A stretch of 64,000 nt of DNA from positions 1,139,014 through 1,203,013 of the forward strand of contig NZ_MKVA01000005.1 in the NCBI RefSeq assembly GCF_001899075.1, given 5' to 3'. Of this stretch, positions 1-10,003 are shown one piece after another (position 1 is the stretch's first letter; every line of letters starts with the position of its first letter). The translations under genes were made by a program, and so were the position numbers. Under the pieces are notes generated by a model. That model saw nothing but the letters and a program-made list of their open reading frames with translations. It did not search any database and had not been told where the DNA came from. Source of the DNA: Devosia sp. 67-54. Its GTDB lineage: Bacteria; Pseudomonadota; Alphaproteobacteria; Rhizobiales; Devosiaceae.

Positions 1-206
1 GCGACGGGCGCGACAACCGGCGCCTTCACCAATGCGTCTTCGGCCGGAGCGGCCGGCGCAAGCGCCGCAGCGAGGCGTTCGGCCGGGATCGCGGGTTGCG
101 CCGGGCGAGCGGCGAGACGGCGGGCGGCGTAGCCGAGCAGCCAGCCGATCGCATAGGCGATGCCCAGCAACGCGGCGACCTCGGCAATGTGGATCAGGGT
201 TCCCAT
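1..206 (-). CDS. hypothetical membrane-anchored protein (3' part cut by window edge)
   Basis: Reading frame MGTLIHIAEVAALLGIAYAIGWLLGYAARRLAARPAQP... starts at 206 on the minus strand and runs off the window; hydrophobic N-terminus. Confidence 0.5.
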   Translation of the reverse strand, partial: MGTLIHIAEVAALLGIAYAIGWLLGYAARRLAARPAQPAIPAERLAAALAPAAPAEDALVKAPVVAPV

Positions 207-225
207 GATGCTTGGAGGATCCGCC

Positions 226-336
226 TTAGCTCTTCGGACGGGCGTAGCTGAACCAGCCCGCGACGAGGCCGACGAGCAGTGCGCCCGCCATATAGGGCCA
301 GTAGATCGGCAGCAGATAGGTCAGGGACGCGAGCAA
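226..336 (-). CDS. small hypothetical membrane protein (TTG start assumed)
   Basis: Short frame LLASLTYLLPIYWPYMAGALLVGLVAGWFSYARPKS between the OmpA-family gene and the upstream ORF; hydrophobic. Confidence 0.3.
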   Translation of the reverse strand: MLASLTYLLPIYWPYMAGALLVGLVAGWFSYARPKS

Positions 337-340
337 GGCG

Positions 341-3300
341 CTATTCCTCGGTGATCTCGAACGCGATTCTACGATTCTTCGCCTTGCCCTCGCGAGTGTC
401 GTTGGAGGCGATCGGATCGGTCTCGCCGAACCCTTCGGCATAGAGGCGCCCCTCGTCGACGCCGCGCTTGACCAGCTCGGACACCACGGCCTCGGCGCGG
501 GCCACCGACAAAGCGAGATTGCTGTCGGCGTCGCCGTCGGAATCGGTGTGGCCCTGCACGTGCACGAACGCCTTGGGACACAGCGCAAGATCGGCCGCGA
601 GCTCGTCGAGAATGGGCGTCGAGCTGTCTTCGAGCGCCGCCGTTCCCGATTTGAAGACGATGGCGTTGCGGGTGCTGAGGCCGTCGATGCGCAGGCGGCA
701 GGCGTCGATCGGCGCCAGCAGGTCGAGCCCCACCGACCAGTCCCGGCCGCCCGGCAGCGCCGCGATGGCGGCGCCGACGGAGTCGATCACCGCCTGCTGC
801 CCGACCTTGCCGCGCAGCCACCATCTGCTGCCGTCGAAGCCGACACGGCCTTCGGCAAGCTGCGCCAGCGCGCTGATGCCGGCGGTGGCGCTTTCGGCGA
901 AGCCCGCGGGCAGGTCGGCCGCCACGGTCAGCTTGTCGGTCCTGGCGCCGGCGAGCGTGCCGAGATCGTCGGCGACCTCCGCGCTCGGCACCACGCCGGT
1001 AAGCGACATCGGGCCGCCGGCGGTGCGGCTGGCCTCGAACAGCAGCGTCTCCGGCATCGGCTGCACGGCGGTGAGCGTGGTGGGCGCGATGGCGCGGGAC
1101 TCCGCCGAGGATGAACTGGCGGGTGCGGACGACGACGGCGCGACCGACGAGGCCTCGGGCGAGGACGACGCGGGCTCCGAGGACGCAGAGCTGCTGGGCT
1201 CTTCCACCGACGCGGACGCCGGTTCTGCCGACGAGGCCGGCAGCTCGCTCGCGGCAGGTTCAGGCTCCGCCGACGAGGCCGGCGGCGCAGACGAGACGGC
1301 GAGCGGCGGCTCGCTCGAGGACGAGGCCGGCGGCAGCGAGGTCACGTCGGGCATCGACGACGCGCTGGGCTCCGCCGAAGCCGCGCTCGACGGCGCCGGC
1401 GGATAGTTGGCCAGTGCCGTGGTCCACAGCGCGCCGCCCTTGCTGCCGGCCTTGAGCGCGGCCAGCGCGGCGTCGCCATCGGCGGCGGTGGCGACAGTGC
1501 CGCTGAGGCGCCAGGCGCTGCCGTCGAACGCCGCCCTGCCCTCGGTCAAATGCGACAGGGCATCGAGCCCGGCCAGCAGATCGTCGGAGAACCCGGCCGG
1601 CTCGCCCGAGGCGATCGCGGTGGCGTCGCGGCTGACGGTGCCGGCGCGCGCGGCGGCAAAGCCTTTCAGCGACTCGCTCGGCAGGTAGCCCGAGAGCTCC
1701 ACCGAACCGTCGGCGGCGCGGGTGGCGCTCCACACATAGGGCGCGGCCACCGGGGCCGAATCCCGCGCCTGGATCGCGACCTGCCAATTGGCCGGATTGA
1801 TGCGGGCCGTCAGGGCCGCCTGGATGCTGTCGCGCGCCTTGGCGTCGGCGACGGATCCGGTTAGCGTCCATTTGCTGCCCGAAAGGCTGAGCGCGCCGTC
1901 GTCCAGCGCCTGCAGCGCATCGAGGCCGGCCGCGACCCCGGTCTCGAAATCGGCTGGCGCGCCGGCACCGAGCGCGGTCGAATCGCTGACGTTGGCGGCG
2001 CGCGTCGCGAGGCTGGCTTTGACATCGTCGCTGGGCACGAAGCCCGAGATGGCGAGACTGCCGTCGGCGGCCTTCTGCGCCCGCCAGACATAGGGAGCGA
2101 TGATGGGCAGCGTGGGCTCGGGGACATGCACCGAATACGACCAGCCCGCCGTGCGCAGACCGGCCACCGAATAGGCGGCATCGGCGGCGAAGCCCTTCTT
2201 GGGGCTGTCGACGGTGCCGTCGATGGACCAGTTGGCGCCGTCGTAGGCCAGCGTGCCGGAATCGAGCAGCGCCAGGATGTCGAGGCCCTTGCCGGCCGAA
2301 AGCACGAAGTTCTGGGGGGCGCCGTCCGCCGGATCGGCCGTGTCGCCGGCGAGCTTTGCGATCTTGGCCTCGAGCGCGGCGCGAGCCGCCTCGTCGGGCA
2401 CGAAGCCGCCGAGGGTGACGGCGCCGCCATCGGCCTTGCGGGCGGAGAAGGTGAACGGCTTGGCGATCGGCGGGTGCAGGTCGGTCGCCGCGAGAGCCAC
2501 CCCCTGCGGCGCGCCCTGCGCCAAAAGGCCGGTGGCGGCCTTGAAATCGGCGATGGTGCCGGCCCGGCCGCTCACGCTCAGGCGCTCGCCGTCCACGCTG
2601 GCCTTGCCGCTGGCCAGATGGCCCAGCAGGTCGAGGCCGAAATCGACCGCGGAGGCGAAGCGCTGCGGTGCGCCGCGGGCCAGCGTCAGGCCGGCGACAT
2701 CGGCGCCCTGCAGGGCAGCAAGCCGATCCTTGGTCGCCTCATCCGGCACCACGCCGGAAAACACCAGGCCCTTGTCGGCCTTGTCGATCACGAGGGCGAA
2801 ATCGGCGACGCGCGGCGGCTCGAGGCTGGCGGTGCCGCCGAGGCCCGCCGCCGCTGCGGTCACCGCGTCGGCGATGGCGGCACTGGCCGGCGCCCCGCTG
2901 AGGGTGATCTTGCCATCATTGATCGATGCCTGGCCCTGTTCGAGCTGCAGCAGAGATTTGAGCAGCGCCAAGGTGTTGGCGGCGAAACCTGCCGGTTCAC
3001 CGGAAGCCAGCGCCAATGTCGTCGACACCGTGATGCCGGCCGGCGCCAGGGCCCGCAGCTTGTCGGCAAGATCCGGGTCCGGCGTGTTTCCCGAGATGGT
3101 GACGGCGGCGCCATCGAACGCCGCGGTCCAGACATAGGGCGAGGCCAGCGGCGGCGTCACCTTCAGAGCGGCAAGCTGCAATCCGGCTGGCGCACTGGCC
3201 TGCAGCGTCTGCAGCGAATCGAAGGCGACCGCGGATTTGGCGCGGCCTTCGACCGACAGCGTCGAATCGGCGAGCTCGACGTGCCCTTCGTCGAGATCGG

Positions 3301-3778
3301 CCAATGCCGCGAGGGCGAATTTCGCGCCGGCGCCGAAATTGTCGGGCGCGCCCGACGCGAGCTTCATCGAATCCGCCGGGGTGCCGGCGGCGCTCAGCAA
3401 CGCCGCATGCAGCGCGTCGTCGGGATATCCCCCGGAGAGCGCGACCTGCCCCGCACTCACGGAGGCGGAGAACACGAACGGACTCATCTTTTCGGCGAGC
3501 GCCACGGCGGAGGTCACGGCGCGGACGCCGCTGACCGCCGCGACCTTCGCCACTGCCTGGTCGATGGCGGCCTGAGTGGTGGCGGTTCCGCTGATGGTTG
3601 CATCACGGCCGTCGACCGACACGTGGGCCCAGGGAAACTGGCCCGGATCGAGGGCAGCGCCAGCCCGCGCGGACAGATCGTCGGAGACCATCGCTCCAGT
3701 CTGCGTCACCGCCAATGCCGTTCCGGCGATCACCGTGATCGCCCCCGGAACGAGCCACTTCCAGACCATGCCCGCCAT
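341..3778 (-). CDS. very large OmpA-family protein with tandem BON-like repeats, Ser/Pro/Glu-rich linker and C-terminal OmpA peptidoglycan-binding domain
   Basis: 1145 aa; N-terminal signal/TM; repeated motif 'PYVWxAxxxADGxxxxSGxxPs... GxPxxFxxxxxxGLDxLxxLxxGxxxxDGxxWxLxGxV'; C-term 'CRLRIDGLSTRNAIVFKSGTAALEDSSTPILDELAADL...VHVQGHTDSDGDADSNLALSVARAEAVVSELVKRGVDEGRLYAEGFGETDPIASNDTREGKAKNRRIAFEI' typical of OmpA. Confidence 0.85.
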   Translation of the reverse strand: MAGMVWKWLVPGAITVIAGTALAVTQTGAMVSDDLSARAGAALDPGQFPWAHVSVDGRDATISGTATTQAAIDQAVAKVAAVSGVRAVTSAVALAEKMSPFVFSASVSAGQVALSGGYPDDALHAALLSAAGTPADSMKLASGAPDNFGAGAKFALAALADLDEGHVELADSTLSVEGRAKSAVAFDSLQTLQASAPAGLQLAALKVTPPLASPYVWTAAFDGAAVTISGNTPDPDLADKLRALAPAGITVSTTLALASGEPAGFAANTLALLKSLLQLEQGQASINDGKITLSGAPASAAIADAVTAAAAGLGGTASLEPPRVADFALVIDKADKGLVFSGVVPDEATKDRLAALQGADVAGLTLARGAPQRFASAVDFGLDLLGHLASGKASVDGERLSVSGRAGTIADFKAATGLLAQGAPQGVALAATDLHPPIAKPFTFSARKADGGAVTLGGFVPDEAARAALEAKIAKLAGDTADPADGAPQNFVLSAGKGLDILALLDSGTLAYDGANWSIDGTVDSPKKGFAADAAYSVAGLRTAGWSYSVHVPEPTLPIIAPYVWRAQKAADGSLAISGFVPSDDVKASLATRAANVSDSTALGAGAPADFETGVAAGLDALQALDDGALSLSGSKWTLTGSVADAKARDSIQAALTARINPANWQVAIQARDSAPVAAPYVWSATRAADGSVELSGYLPSESLKGFAAARAGTVSRDATAIASGEPAGFSDDLLAGLDALSHLTEGRAAFDGSAWRLSGTVATAADGDAALAALKAGSKGGALWTTALANYPPAPSSAASAEPSASSMPDVTSLPPASSSSEPPLAVSSAPPASSAEPEPAASELPASSAEPASASVEEPSSSASSEPASSSPEASSVAPSSSAPASSSSAESRAIAPTTLTAVQPMPETLLFEASRTAGGPMSLTGVVPSAEVADDLGTLAGARTDKLTVAADLPAGFAESATAGISALAQLAEGRVGFDGSRWWLRGKVGQQAVIDSVGAAIAALPGGRDWSVGLDLLAPIDACRLRIDGLSTRNAIVFKSGTAALEDSSTPILDELAADLALCPKAFVHVQGHTDSDGDADSNLALSVARAEAVVSELVKRGVDEGRLYAEGFGETDPIASNDTREGKAKNRRIAFEITEE

Positions 3779-3998
3779 CTTACCCCCGAAACGCCGCCGC
3801 AGCCGCTTCGCGACGCCCGCGATAGCAGACGGCGCAGCTCAAGAACATCGGTCTATCCAATTGCTTATCGGCAATTCTTTGACGCAGTGCTTGATCGCAC
3901 CGTCGAACAGCAAGCCGCATCGCACTTTTCCTGACCGCACTCCGGCGCTTCGGATATCGCGCGCAAGTTGAACGCCGCCTGAACTCCCCGAAAAGAGA

Positions 3999-4022
3999 AA
4001 GGCCCGGCTGGGCCGGGCCTTT
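3999..4022 (-). terminator. intrinsic terminator downstream of porin
   Basis: Perfect inverted repeat AAGGCCCGGC-TGG-GCCGGGCCTT followed on the minus strand by a U-rich stretch. Confidence 0.6.
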
Positions 4023-4046
4023 CCGAAATCCACCAGAGTGGAAATC

Positions 4047-5366
4047 TTACTTGATCGACTTGGCAGCCTTGAACACCGCCTTGTAGCCGCCCAGCGAGTT
4101 GACGGTGAGCGCGGTGCTGGAGGTGAAACCACCGCCCGGAGCCCAAGCAACACCCGCCTTGCCGTAGAAGTCGGACGACGGACCACCCAGGGTGCCCACG
4201 GCCGGCGCAGTCGTCGACTCGTAACCGGCAGCAGCGGTGAGCGTGATCGACTCAGTGACCGCGGCCGACAGACCAGCCTCGACGCGCCACAGGTCGTACG
4301 CAGCAGCGCCATCGTTGGTGCTCGCGCCCGGACCGGTATACGTCGTGTGGTGCCAGTAGTTGCCACCCAGGTTGATGGTCACGCCATCGGTCACCTTGGC
4401 GGTGGCCGAACCGCCAACGCCGTAGCCGTCAGAGGCAGTTTCGCCCGAAGCCGCGAGGGTGAACATGTCGAACGTGGCCGCCACAGAGCCGAGGGCGTTA
4501 TAGTAGCCGGTGTTGTCGGTCGCTACCGCGGCCACAACCTTGATCGGATCCCACGCGCCGGTGAAACCGGTGTGGATCTTCCAGCCGCCATTGCCGACAG
4601 CACCGCTGAAGTGCGCCGAAATGCCGTCACCGGCATAGGACATCACGCCAACCGCGGTGAGGTTGCCGAACGTACCGGCAAGACCTTCGAGGCCGCCGCC
4701 GACCGACACGCCATTGCCGAGGTTCGACACGATCTGGATCACGTCGCCACCGGTGGTCGCACCGGAGGTGTGCCAGCTCACGCCGGTGTTCACGGCGTTG
4801 GAGTTGAACAGGCCGAGGTAGTTCAACGGAGCGTCGTCACCCTTGTTGAAGATGGACGACTTGTAGCCGGCCATGATCATGGTGGTGTCGCCGATGCCGA
4901 CCCAAGCCTCGTCGATACCGACGGTCTGGTCAGCATTCGAGGGGAAGCCGTTCTTGCCCGTGTTACCAGCCTTGTCGCCGGTACCATTCTCAGAGATCAG
5001 CTTGATCACCGCCTGGGCCGGACCGAAGTCGGAATCGGCGGTGGCGACGAACTTCAGCCAGGTGTCAACGTCGCCCTGGTTGCTGTCGAGCGGCGAAGCC
5101 GGGTTCAGAACGTTGTAGTTGTTGTCGTTCGAAACGCTGGCGAAGTCGCCATAGACGCGGCCCGGGGTGTAGTCGCCCCAGTCGTATTCAAACGCGACGT
5201 TGCCGGTGATGACGAGGCAGTTGTCATCCGACGAGATCGTCAGGCCAGACAGACCGAGCTCGTCGCAGACGTCCAGCGACGTCACGACGCCCAGGTCGGC
5301 GGCGTAGCCGGCGGTCGACAGACCAGCCAGCGCGGCGGAACCGAGAAGCAGGCTCCTGATTTTCAT
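4047..5366 (-). CDS. outer-membrane porin (Hyphomicrobiales porin family)
   Basis: 439 aa; signal peptide MKIRSLLLGSAALAGLSTAGYAADLG; beta-strand-rich porin-like sequence ending VFKAAKSIK. Confidence 0.8.
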   Translation of the reverse strand: MKIRSLLLGSAALAGLSTAGYAADLGVVTSLDVCDELGLSGLTISSDDNCLVITGNVAFEYDWGDYTPGRVYGDFASVSNDNNYNVLNPASPLDSNQGDVDTWLKFVATADSDFGPAQAVIKLISENGTGDKAGNTGKNGFPSNADQTVGIDEAWVGIGDTTMIMAGYKSSIFNKGDDAPLNYLGLFNSNAVNTGVSWHTSGATTGGDVIQIVSNLGNGVSVGGGLEGLAGTFGNLTAVGVMSYAGDGISAHFSGAVGNGGWKIHTGFTGAWDPIKVVAAVATDNTGYYNALGSVAATFDMFTLAASGETASDGYGVGGSATAKVTDGVTINLGGNYWHHTTYTGPGASTNDGAAAYDLWRVEAGLSAAVTESITLTAAAGYESTTAPAVGTLGGPSSDFYGKAGVAWAPGGGFTSSTALTVNSLGGYKAVFKAAKSIK

Positions 5367-5421
5367 TGTTGACCTCCAAAGTCAGTCATTCATTTTGCCG
5401 GGTTACCCCGACGGTTTGCCG

Positions 5422-5462
5422 AAACGCGACCACACTTGCTTGTGTGTGTTGCCGTCGCGTTT
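5422..5462 (-). promoter_or_regulatory. long hairpin in the porin 5' leader
   Basis: AAACGCGAC...GTCGCGTTT (9-bp perfect arms) with nested CACAC-TTGCTT-GTGTG; about 55 nt upstream of the porin ATG. Confidence 0.45.
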
Positions 5463-5741
5463 GCGACCGACAAACGATCCCATGCATGGATTCGCATTAG
5501 CCACATTACCCACGACGGGGAGGGGCGCAATCGCACAAAGGCCAAATTGTGGATGCGCCACCATGGTTGACCCGGCGATGTTGCAGATTCAGCACAGCTT
5601 TGGAAACCTCCTGTTAACGGGCCTGAATCGCGGGTTAATATTGCGCTTCATTGCGGTCCCGGACCCTGCTGGCCGCCGCCAATTGTGGCGGTGAACAGGC
5701 AGTCCCGGGGCGGCCTCCCCTCCCCTATCGACCACAGGAGC

Positions 5742-6488
5742 CTTGGTTTGGATACGCAGCGCAGCATCGTCGTCACCGGCGGAACGTCTGGAATCGGGCG
5801 GGCCGCGGCGCTCGGCTTCGCCGGCGCCGGCTGGCGCGTCGCCACCTGCGGCCGGCGCGCCGACAAGGTCGCGGAATTGCGGGCGGCCGGGGTGGAACTC
5901 GCCGAAACCGCCGACGTGACGCGCCCCGAAGAGGTCGAGCGGCTGTTTTCCGCCGTAACCGAACGATTCGGGCGGATCGACGTGGTTTTCAACAATGCCG
6001 GGGCGTTCGCGCCGGCCGCGGTCGTCGGCGACCTGCCGGTCGACACCTGGCGGCGGATGATCGACGTCAACCTCAACGGCGCCTTCTACGTGGCGCGCGA
6101 GGCGTTCCGGGCCATGCGGGCGCAGTCGCCGCAGGGCGGACGCATCATCAACAACGGCTCGATTTCGGCCTATGCGCCGCGGCCCGGCGCGGCGTCCTAT
6201 ACGGCCAGCAAGCACGCCATCACCGGCCTCACCAAGGCCATCTCGCTGGACGGGCGGCCGTTCAGCATCGCCTGCGGGCAGATCGACATCGGCAACACCG
6301 CGACCGACATGACTGCCGGCATGTCGGCGGGGTCGCTGCAGGCCGACGGCTCGATGCGGCCGGAGCCGACCTTCAACGTGCAGCACGTCGTGGATGCCCT
6401 GCTCTACATGGCCAATCTGCCGCTCGAGGCGAATGTGCAGTTTATGACTGTCATGGCGACGACGATGCCCTATATCGGGCGCGGCTAA
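5742..6488 (+). CDS. SDR family oxidoreductase (TTG start likely; exact start uncertain)
   Basis: [33 protein letters not shown] catalytic motif. Confidence 0.8.
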   Translation, partial: LGLDTQRSIVVTGGTSGIGRAAALGFAGAGWRVATCGRRADKVAELRAAGVELAETADVTRPEEVERLFSAVTERFGRIDVVFNNAGAFAPAAVVGDLPVDTWRRMIDVNLNGAFYVAREAFRAMRAQSPQGGRIINNGSISAYAPRPGAASYTASKHAITGLTKAISLDGRPFSIACGQIDIGNTATDMTAGMSAGSLQADGSMRPEPTFNVQHVVDALLYMANLPLEANVQFMTVMATTMPYIGRG

Positions 6489-6512
6489 CCTTCCCAACGC
6501 CGGACCTTCGCC

Positions 6513-8177
6513 TTGGCCCTGCCCCTTCCGATCAAGTCAGACCTGTTGAAGCCGCTGTCGGTGCTCGGCAGCGTGCAGCAGGGCGCACGCGCCTACTACA
6601 CCGACCTGCGGCGCAGCAGCGACCCGCATCTCGTCGTCGCCGCCTGGTGCACGCTACTCGACGGCAGGCTGCTCAGCACCACCGACTGGCCGCAATTGCT
6701 GACGCAATGCGGGCATGGCGCCGTGCGCAGCCGCGCCTTCGGCTATTTCCAGGAACTCAAGGAGCACGGGCTCGCCCTGCAGGTGGCGCAAACGCCGTTG
6801 ACACAGTCGGGCGATCTGCAGCAACGCCTGATGGTGGCCGAAGCTCACGACGATGCGGCAGAGATCGCCGAGCTGCACGGGGCGCTCTATCGCGAAACCG
6901 GTGACCTCAAGCATTTGCTGTCGGCTTCCGAACAGGCCGAGCGTGCCGGCGGCTGGCGCCCGTCGCTGCACTGGGCGCTGCGCTTCCTCGCCGCCGCGCC
7001 GCTGAACCCCTCCCCCGTGCAGCGGCTGTATGTCGTGCTCGAAAATTCCGGGCAGCCGCAATTGCTGCAGGAGGTGGCGGAGATCCTGCTGGCGCGCAAC
7101 CTGCACCTGCAGATGTCGCAGGTGTTCCTGGCCAATGCAGCGCAGCTGCGCGGCGAGCCCGAGCGCTGCCTCGAGCGGCTGCGCGGGCTCAGCGATGCCA
7201 AGCTGCTCGCCGATCCGGCCCTCCACAATTACCTGGGGCCGGTGCGGGCGCTGCGCGCCGCCGCCTACGAGAAGCTCGGCCAGTACCGCGAGGCGTACGA
7301 GGCCTATCGCCTGCTGCAGGAAGGCGAGCGCGACAAGACCATCACCCCCGACGACTTCGTCCGCGGCATCCGCATCCGCGCCAAGCTCAACGTCCCCCCG
7401 CTGCCGCCCGACGATTTTCCGGTGGTGACGCAGATGCTGGGCTTTCCGCGCTCGGGCACCACGCTGCTCGAAAACGTGCTCGCCGCCCACCCCAGCATCG
7501 AAACGTTCGAGGAAATCCCTGACCTCAACGTCGCGATCGACCGCATCGAGCGCGTGCTGCTCGGCAAGGTTCCGCCCGAGCCGCCGGAGGCGACGTTCGC
7601 GGCCGCTCGTGCGCGCTATTTCGAGGAGCTGGCGTTCCATCGCCGCAAGCCCGAGGCGACGGTGCTGGTGGACAAGATGCCGATCCGTTCCGCGGATGCG
7701 GCGCTTATCTCCAGGCTGTTTCCGGAATGGCGTTACATCTTCTCCATCCGCCATCCCTACGACGTGGTGCTGAGCTGCTTCAAGCAGCGGTTTTCGCCCA
7801 ACCCGGCGATGGAGAATTTCCGTAGCATCGAGAGCTCGATCCGTCTCTACGACATCGTGATGAGCGAGTGGTTCGCGCATCACACGCTCGACGACGCCAA
7901 CGTCTGCTACGTGCGCTACGACGAGCTGGTCACCGATTTCGAGCCAGTGACGCGGCGGGTGCTGGATTTCCTCGGCGTCGAATGGAGCGAGTCGGTGCGC
8001 GATTTCTCGGCTGCCGCAAGCAACCGCGCCGCCAAGACGCCGAGTTACCAGAAGGTGCGGCAGGGGCTTTCCATCGGCGTGCAGACGCAGTGGCGCAACT
8101 ATGGATTTCTGTTCCAGTCGGACGCTGCGAAGCCGCTGCGCAAATGGGCCGACTTCTTCGGCTATCCGGTCGAGTAG
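6513..8177 (+). CDS. TPR-repeat sulfotransferase family protein
   Basis: 554 aa; PAPS-binding-like 'LGFPRSGTTLLENVLAAHPSIETFEEIPDL' and 'YIFSIRHPYDVVLSCFKQRF'; helical TPR-like N-terminal half. Confidence 0.75.
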   Translation: MALPLPIKSDLLKPLSVLGSVQQGARAYYTDLRRSSDPHLVVAAWCTLLDGRLLSTTDWPQLLTQCGHGAVRSRAFGYFQELKEHGLALQVAQTPLTQSGDLQQRLMVAEAHDDAAEIAELHGALYRETGDLKHLLSASEQAERAGGWRPSLHWALRFLAAAPLNPSPVQRLYVVLENSGQPQLLQEVAEILLARNLHLQMSQVFLANAAQLRGEPERCLERLRGLSDAKLLADPALHNYLGPVRALRAAAYEKLGQYREAYEAYRLLQEGERDKTITPDDFVRGIRIRAKLNVPPLPPDDFPVVTQMLGFPRSGTTLLENVLAAHPSIETFEEIPDLNVAIDRIERVLLGKVPPEPPEATFAAARARYFEELAFHRRKPEATVLVDKMPIRSADAALISRLFPEWRYIFSIRHPYDVVLSCFKQRFSPNPAMENFRSIESSIRLYDIVMSEWFAHHTLDDANVCYVRYDELVTDFEPVTRRVLDFLGVEWSESVRDFSAAASNRAAKTPSYQKVRQGLSIGVQTQWRNYGFLFQSDAAKPLRKWADFFGYPVE

Positions 8178-8198
8178 CGTTCCATTCTTGGTTTGCGG

Positions 8199-8837
8199 CT
8201 ACGCCTTCATCACCGCGATGTTGAAATCGGCGGTGCCGAGCACGCTGTAGAGCCGCACCCACAGCGGCAGGATCTGCTCGGCGGCGCGCGCGCTGGTGAT
8301 GTCGCCGAGATCGATGATGGAATGCCAGCCGAGGCTGCGCAGGAAATCCATCACCCGGCCCTTGGCGGCCTTGTCGTTGCCGGACACGAAGATGGTGTGG
8401 TTGCCCGGCACGCGCCCCGGCTGCATCATCACCTCGGCGTTGACGGTGTTGAGCGACTTGACCACGAAGGTCGCGGGCAGCGCGCGCTGGATCTGCTCGC
8501 CCAGCGAGTCGGTGTTCACCACCGACAGATGCGGCGGATAGCCGTTGGAAAAATCGAGCGGGTTGGCGACGTCGAGCAGCACCTTGCCGCTGAGCTCGTT
8601 GGCGAGCAGCGACAACAGGCCCACCGATTTGTCGCCGCGCGTGCAGTTGAGCACCATCTCGCCATGCCGCGCGGCGTCGGCGAAGGTGCCGGCCTTGCCG
8701 CCGGTGCGCCGGGCGAAGCCGACGACCTTCTCGTTGTCGGCGGCGCGGGCGCCCATCATCACGTCGTGGCCCATGGCGACGAGCCTGGTGCCGATCGTCT
8801 GGCCGGCGGCGCCGGTACCCAACACGCCGATCTTCAT
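8199..8837 (-). CDS. NADP-binding oxidoreductase, F420-dependent NADP reductase-like
   Basis: MKIGVLGTGAAGQTIGTRLVAMGHDVMMGAR Rossmann fold; 'KSLNTVNAEVMMQPGRVPGNHTIFVSGND' typical of this family. Confidence 0.75.
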   Translation of the reverse strand: MKIGVLGTGAAGQTIGTRLVAMGHDVMMGARAADNEKVVGFARRTGGKAGTFADAARHGEMVLNCTRGDKSVGLLSLLANELSGKVLLDVANPLDFSNGYPPHLSVVNTDSLGEQIQRALPATFVVKSLNTVNAEVMMQPGRVPGNHTIFVSGNDKAAKGRVMDFLRSLGWHSIIDLGDITSARAAEQILPLWVRLYSVLGTADFNIAVMKA

Positions 8838-8848
8838 GACCCGGCCTC

Positions 8849-10003
8849 CTATGCCGGCCAGGCCGTCTCGCCGCCGATGATGGTGCGGCGCATGGCAAGA
8901 TCGTCGGACAGATGCACGAGATCGGCGCGCTTGCCCGGCGCCAGCGAGCCGCGCTCGGCCTCGACGCCGATCGCCTCCGCCGGATAGCGGGACGCCATGC
9001 GCAGCGCCTCCTCGAGCGGCAGGCCGAGCGTCTTGTGCACGTAGGTCACGGCGTCGATCATGGTCAGGTCGGCGCCGGCCAGCGTGCCGTCGGCAAGCCG
9101 CAACGCGCCGTCCTTGCGATAGACGGTGCGGCCGGTGAGCTCGAAGCTGGTCGCGTCGGTGCCGGTCGGCGACATCGCGTCGGTGACGAGGAAGATGCGG
9201 CCCGGACCGCGCTTGGCGCGCAGCGCGATGCCGATCGCGGCGGCATCGACGTGGATGCCGTCGGCGATCAACCCCGCCCACAGCGCGCCCAGGTCGAGCG
9301 CCGTGCCGACGACGCCGGGGTCGCGGTTGCCGATCTGGCTCTGCGCGTTGAACAGATGCGTCACCATGCTGGCGCCGGCTCCGGCGGCGGCTCTGGCCAC
9401 CGGGTAGCTGGCGTTGGAGTGGCCGATGCTGACGGTGATGCCCGCTTCGCTGAGCCGGGTGATCTGGTTCGGCGTGACGGTTTCCGCGGCGACGGTGGAG
9501 ATCAGATTGGGCAGGCGCTTGCGCGCCTCGACCAGCGCCACGAGATCGGCCTCATCCATCGGCCGGATCAGCGCCGGATCGTGCGCGCCCTTGCGGGCGA
9601 CGCTCAGATGCGGCCCTTCGAGATGCAGGCCGAGGAAGCCGCGCAAGCCCTTGGCGGCCGCCGCCTCGCCGGCGGCGATGGCCAGTGCGGTCTTCTCGCG
9701 CGTGTCGGTGATGAAGGTCGGCAGGCAGGCCGTGGTGCCGAAGCGAGTGAACGCCGAGCAGATGGTCTCGACGGTGGCCAGGTCCGGCGTCAGGTTGAAC
9801 TGCACGCCACCGCCGCCATTGACCTGCAGGTCGATGAAGCCGGGCGCGAGGATGCCGCCATCGAGCGGCACGCGCTGTGCGTCGGTCGGCGAATCCGCGG
9901 CGATGATGCCTTCGATGCGGTCGCCATTGACGACCAGCGCCGAGCGCTTCCACCACAGCTCGCCATCGAAAATGCGGGCGCCGGTATACGCGATGCGGGT
10001 CAT
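8849..10003 (-). CDS. nagA: N-acetylglucosamine-6-phosphate deacetylase
   Basis: MTRIAYTGARIFDGELWWKRSALVVNGDRIEG...GFIDLQVNGGGGVQFN...LHLEGPHLSVARKGAHDPALI...VTHLFNAQSQ...LVTDAMSPTGTD. Confidence 0.9.
   Translation of the reverse strand: MTRIAYTGARIFDGELWWKRSALVVNGDRIEGIIAADSPTDAQRVPLDGGILAPGFIDLQVNGGGGVQFNLTPDLATVETICSAFTRFGTTACLPTFITDTREKTALAIAAGEAAAAKGLRGFLGLHLEGPHLSVARKGAHDPALIRPMDEADLVALVEARKRLPNLISTVAAETVTPNQITRLSEAGITVSIGHSNASYPVARAAAGAGASMVTHLFNAQSQIGNRDPGVVGTALDLGALWAGLIADGIHVDAAAIGIALRAKRGPGRIFLVTDAMSPTGTDATSFELTGRTVYRKDGALRLADGTLAGADLTMIDAVTYVHKTLGLPLEEALRMASRYPAEAIGVEAERGSLAPGKRADLVHLSDDLAMRRTIIGGETAWPA

Noticed and set aside
2126-3934. 602-aa plus-strand ORF
   Set aside because: Antisense to the OmpA-family gene and lacks domain signatures.
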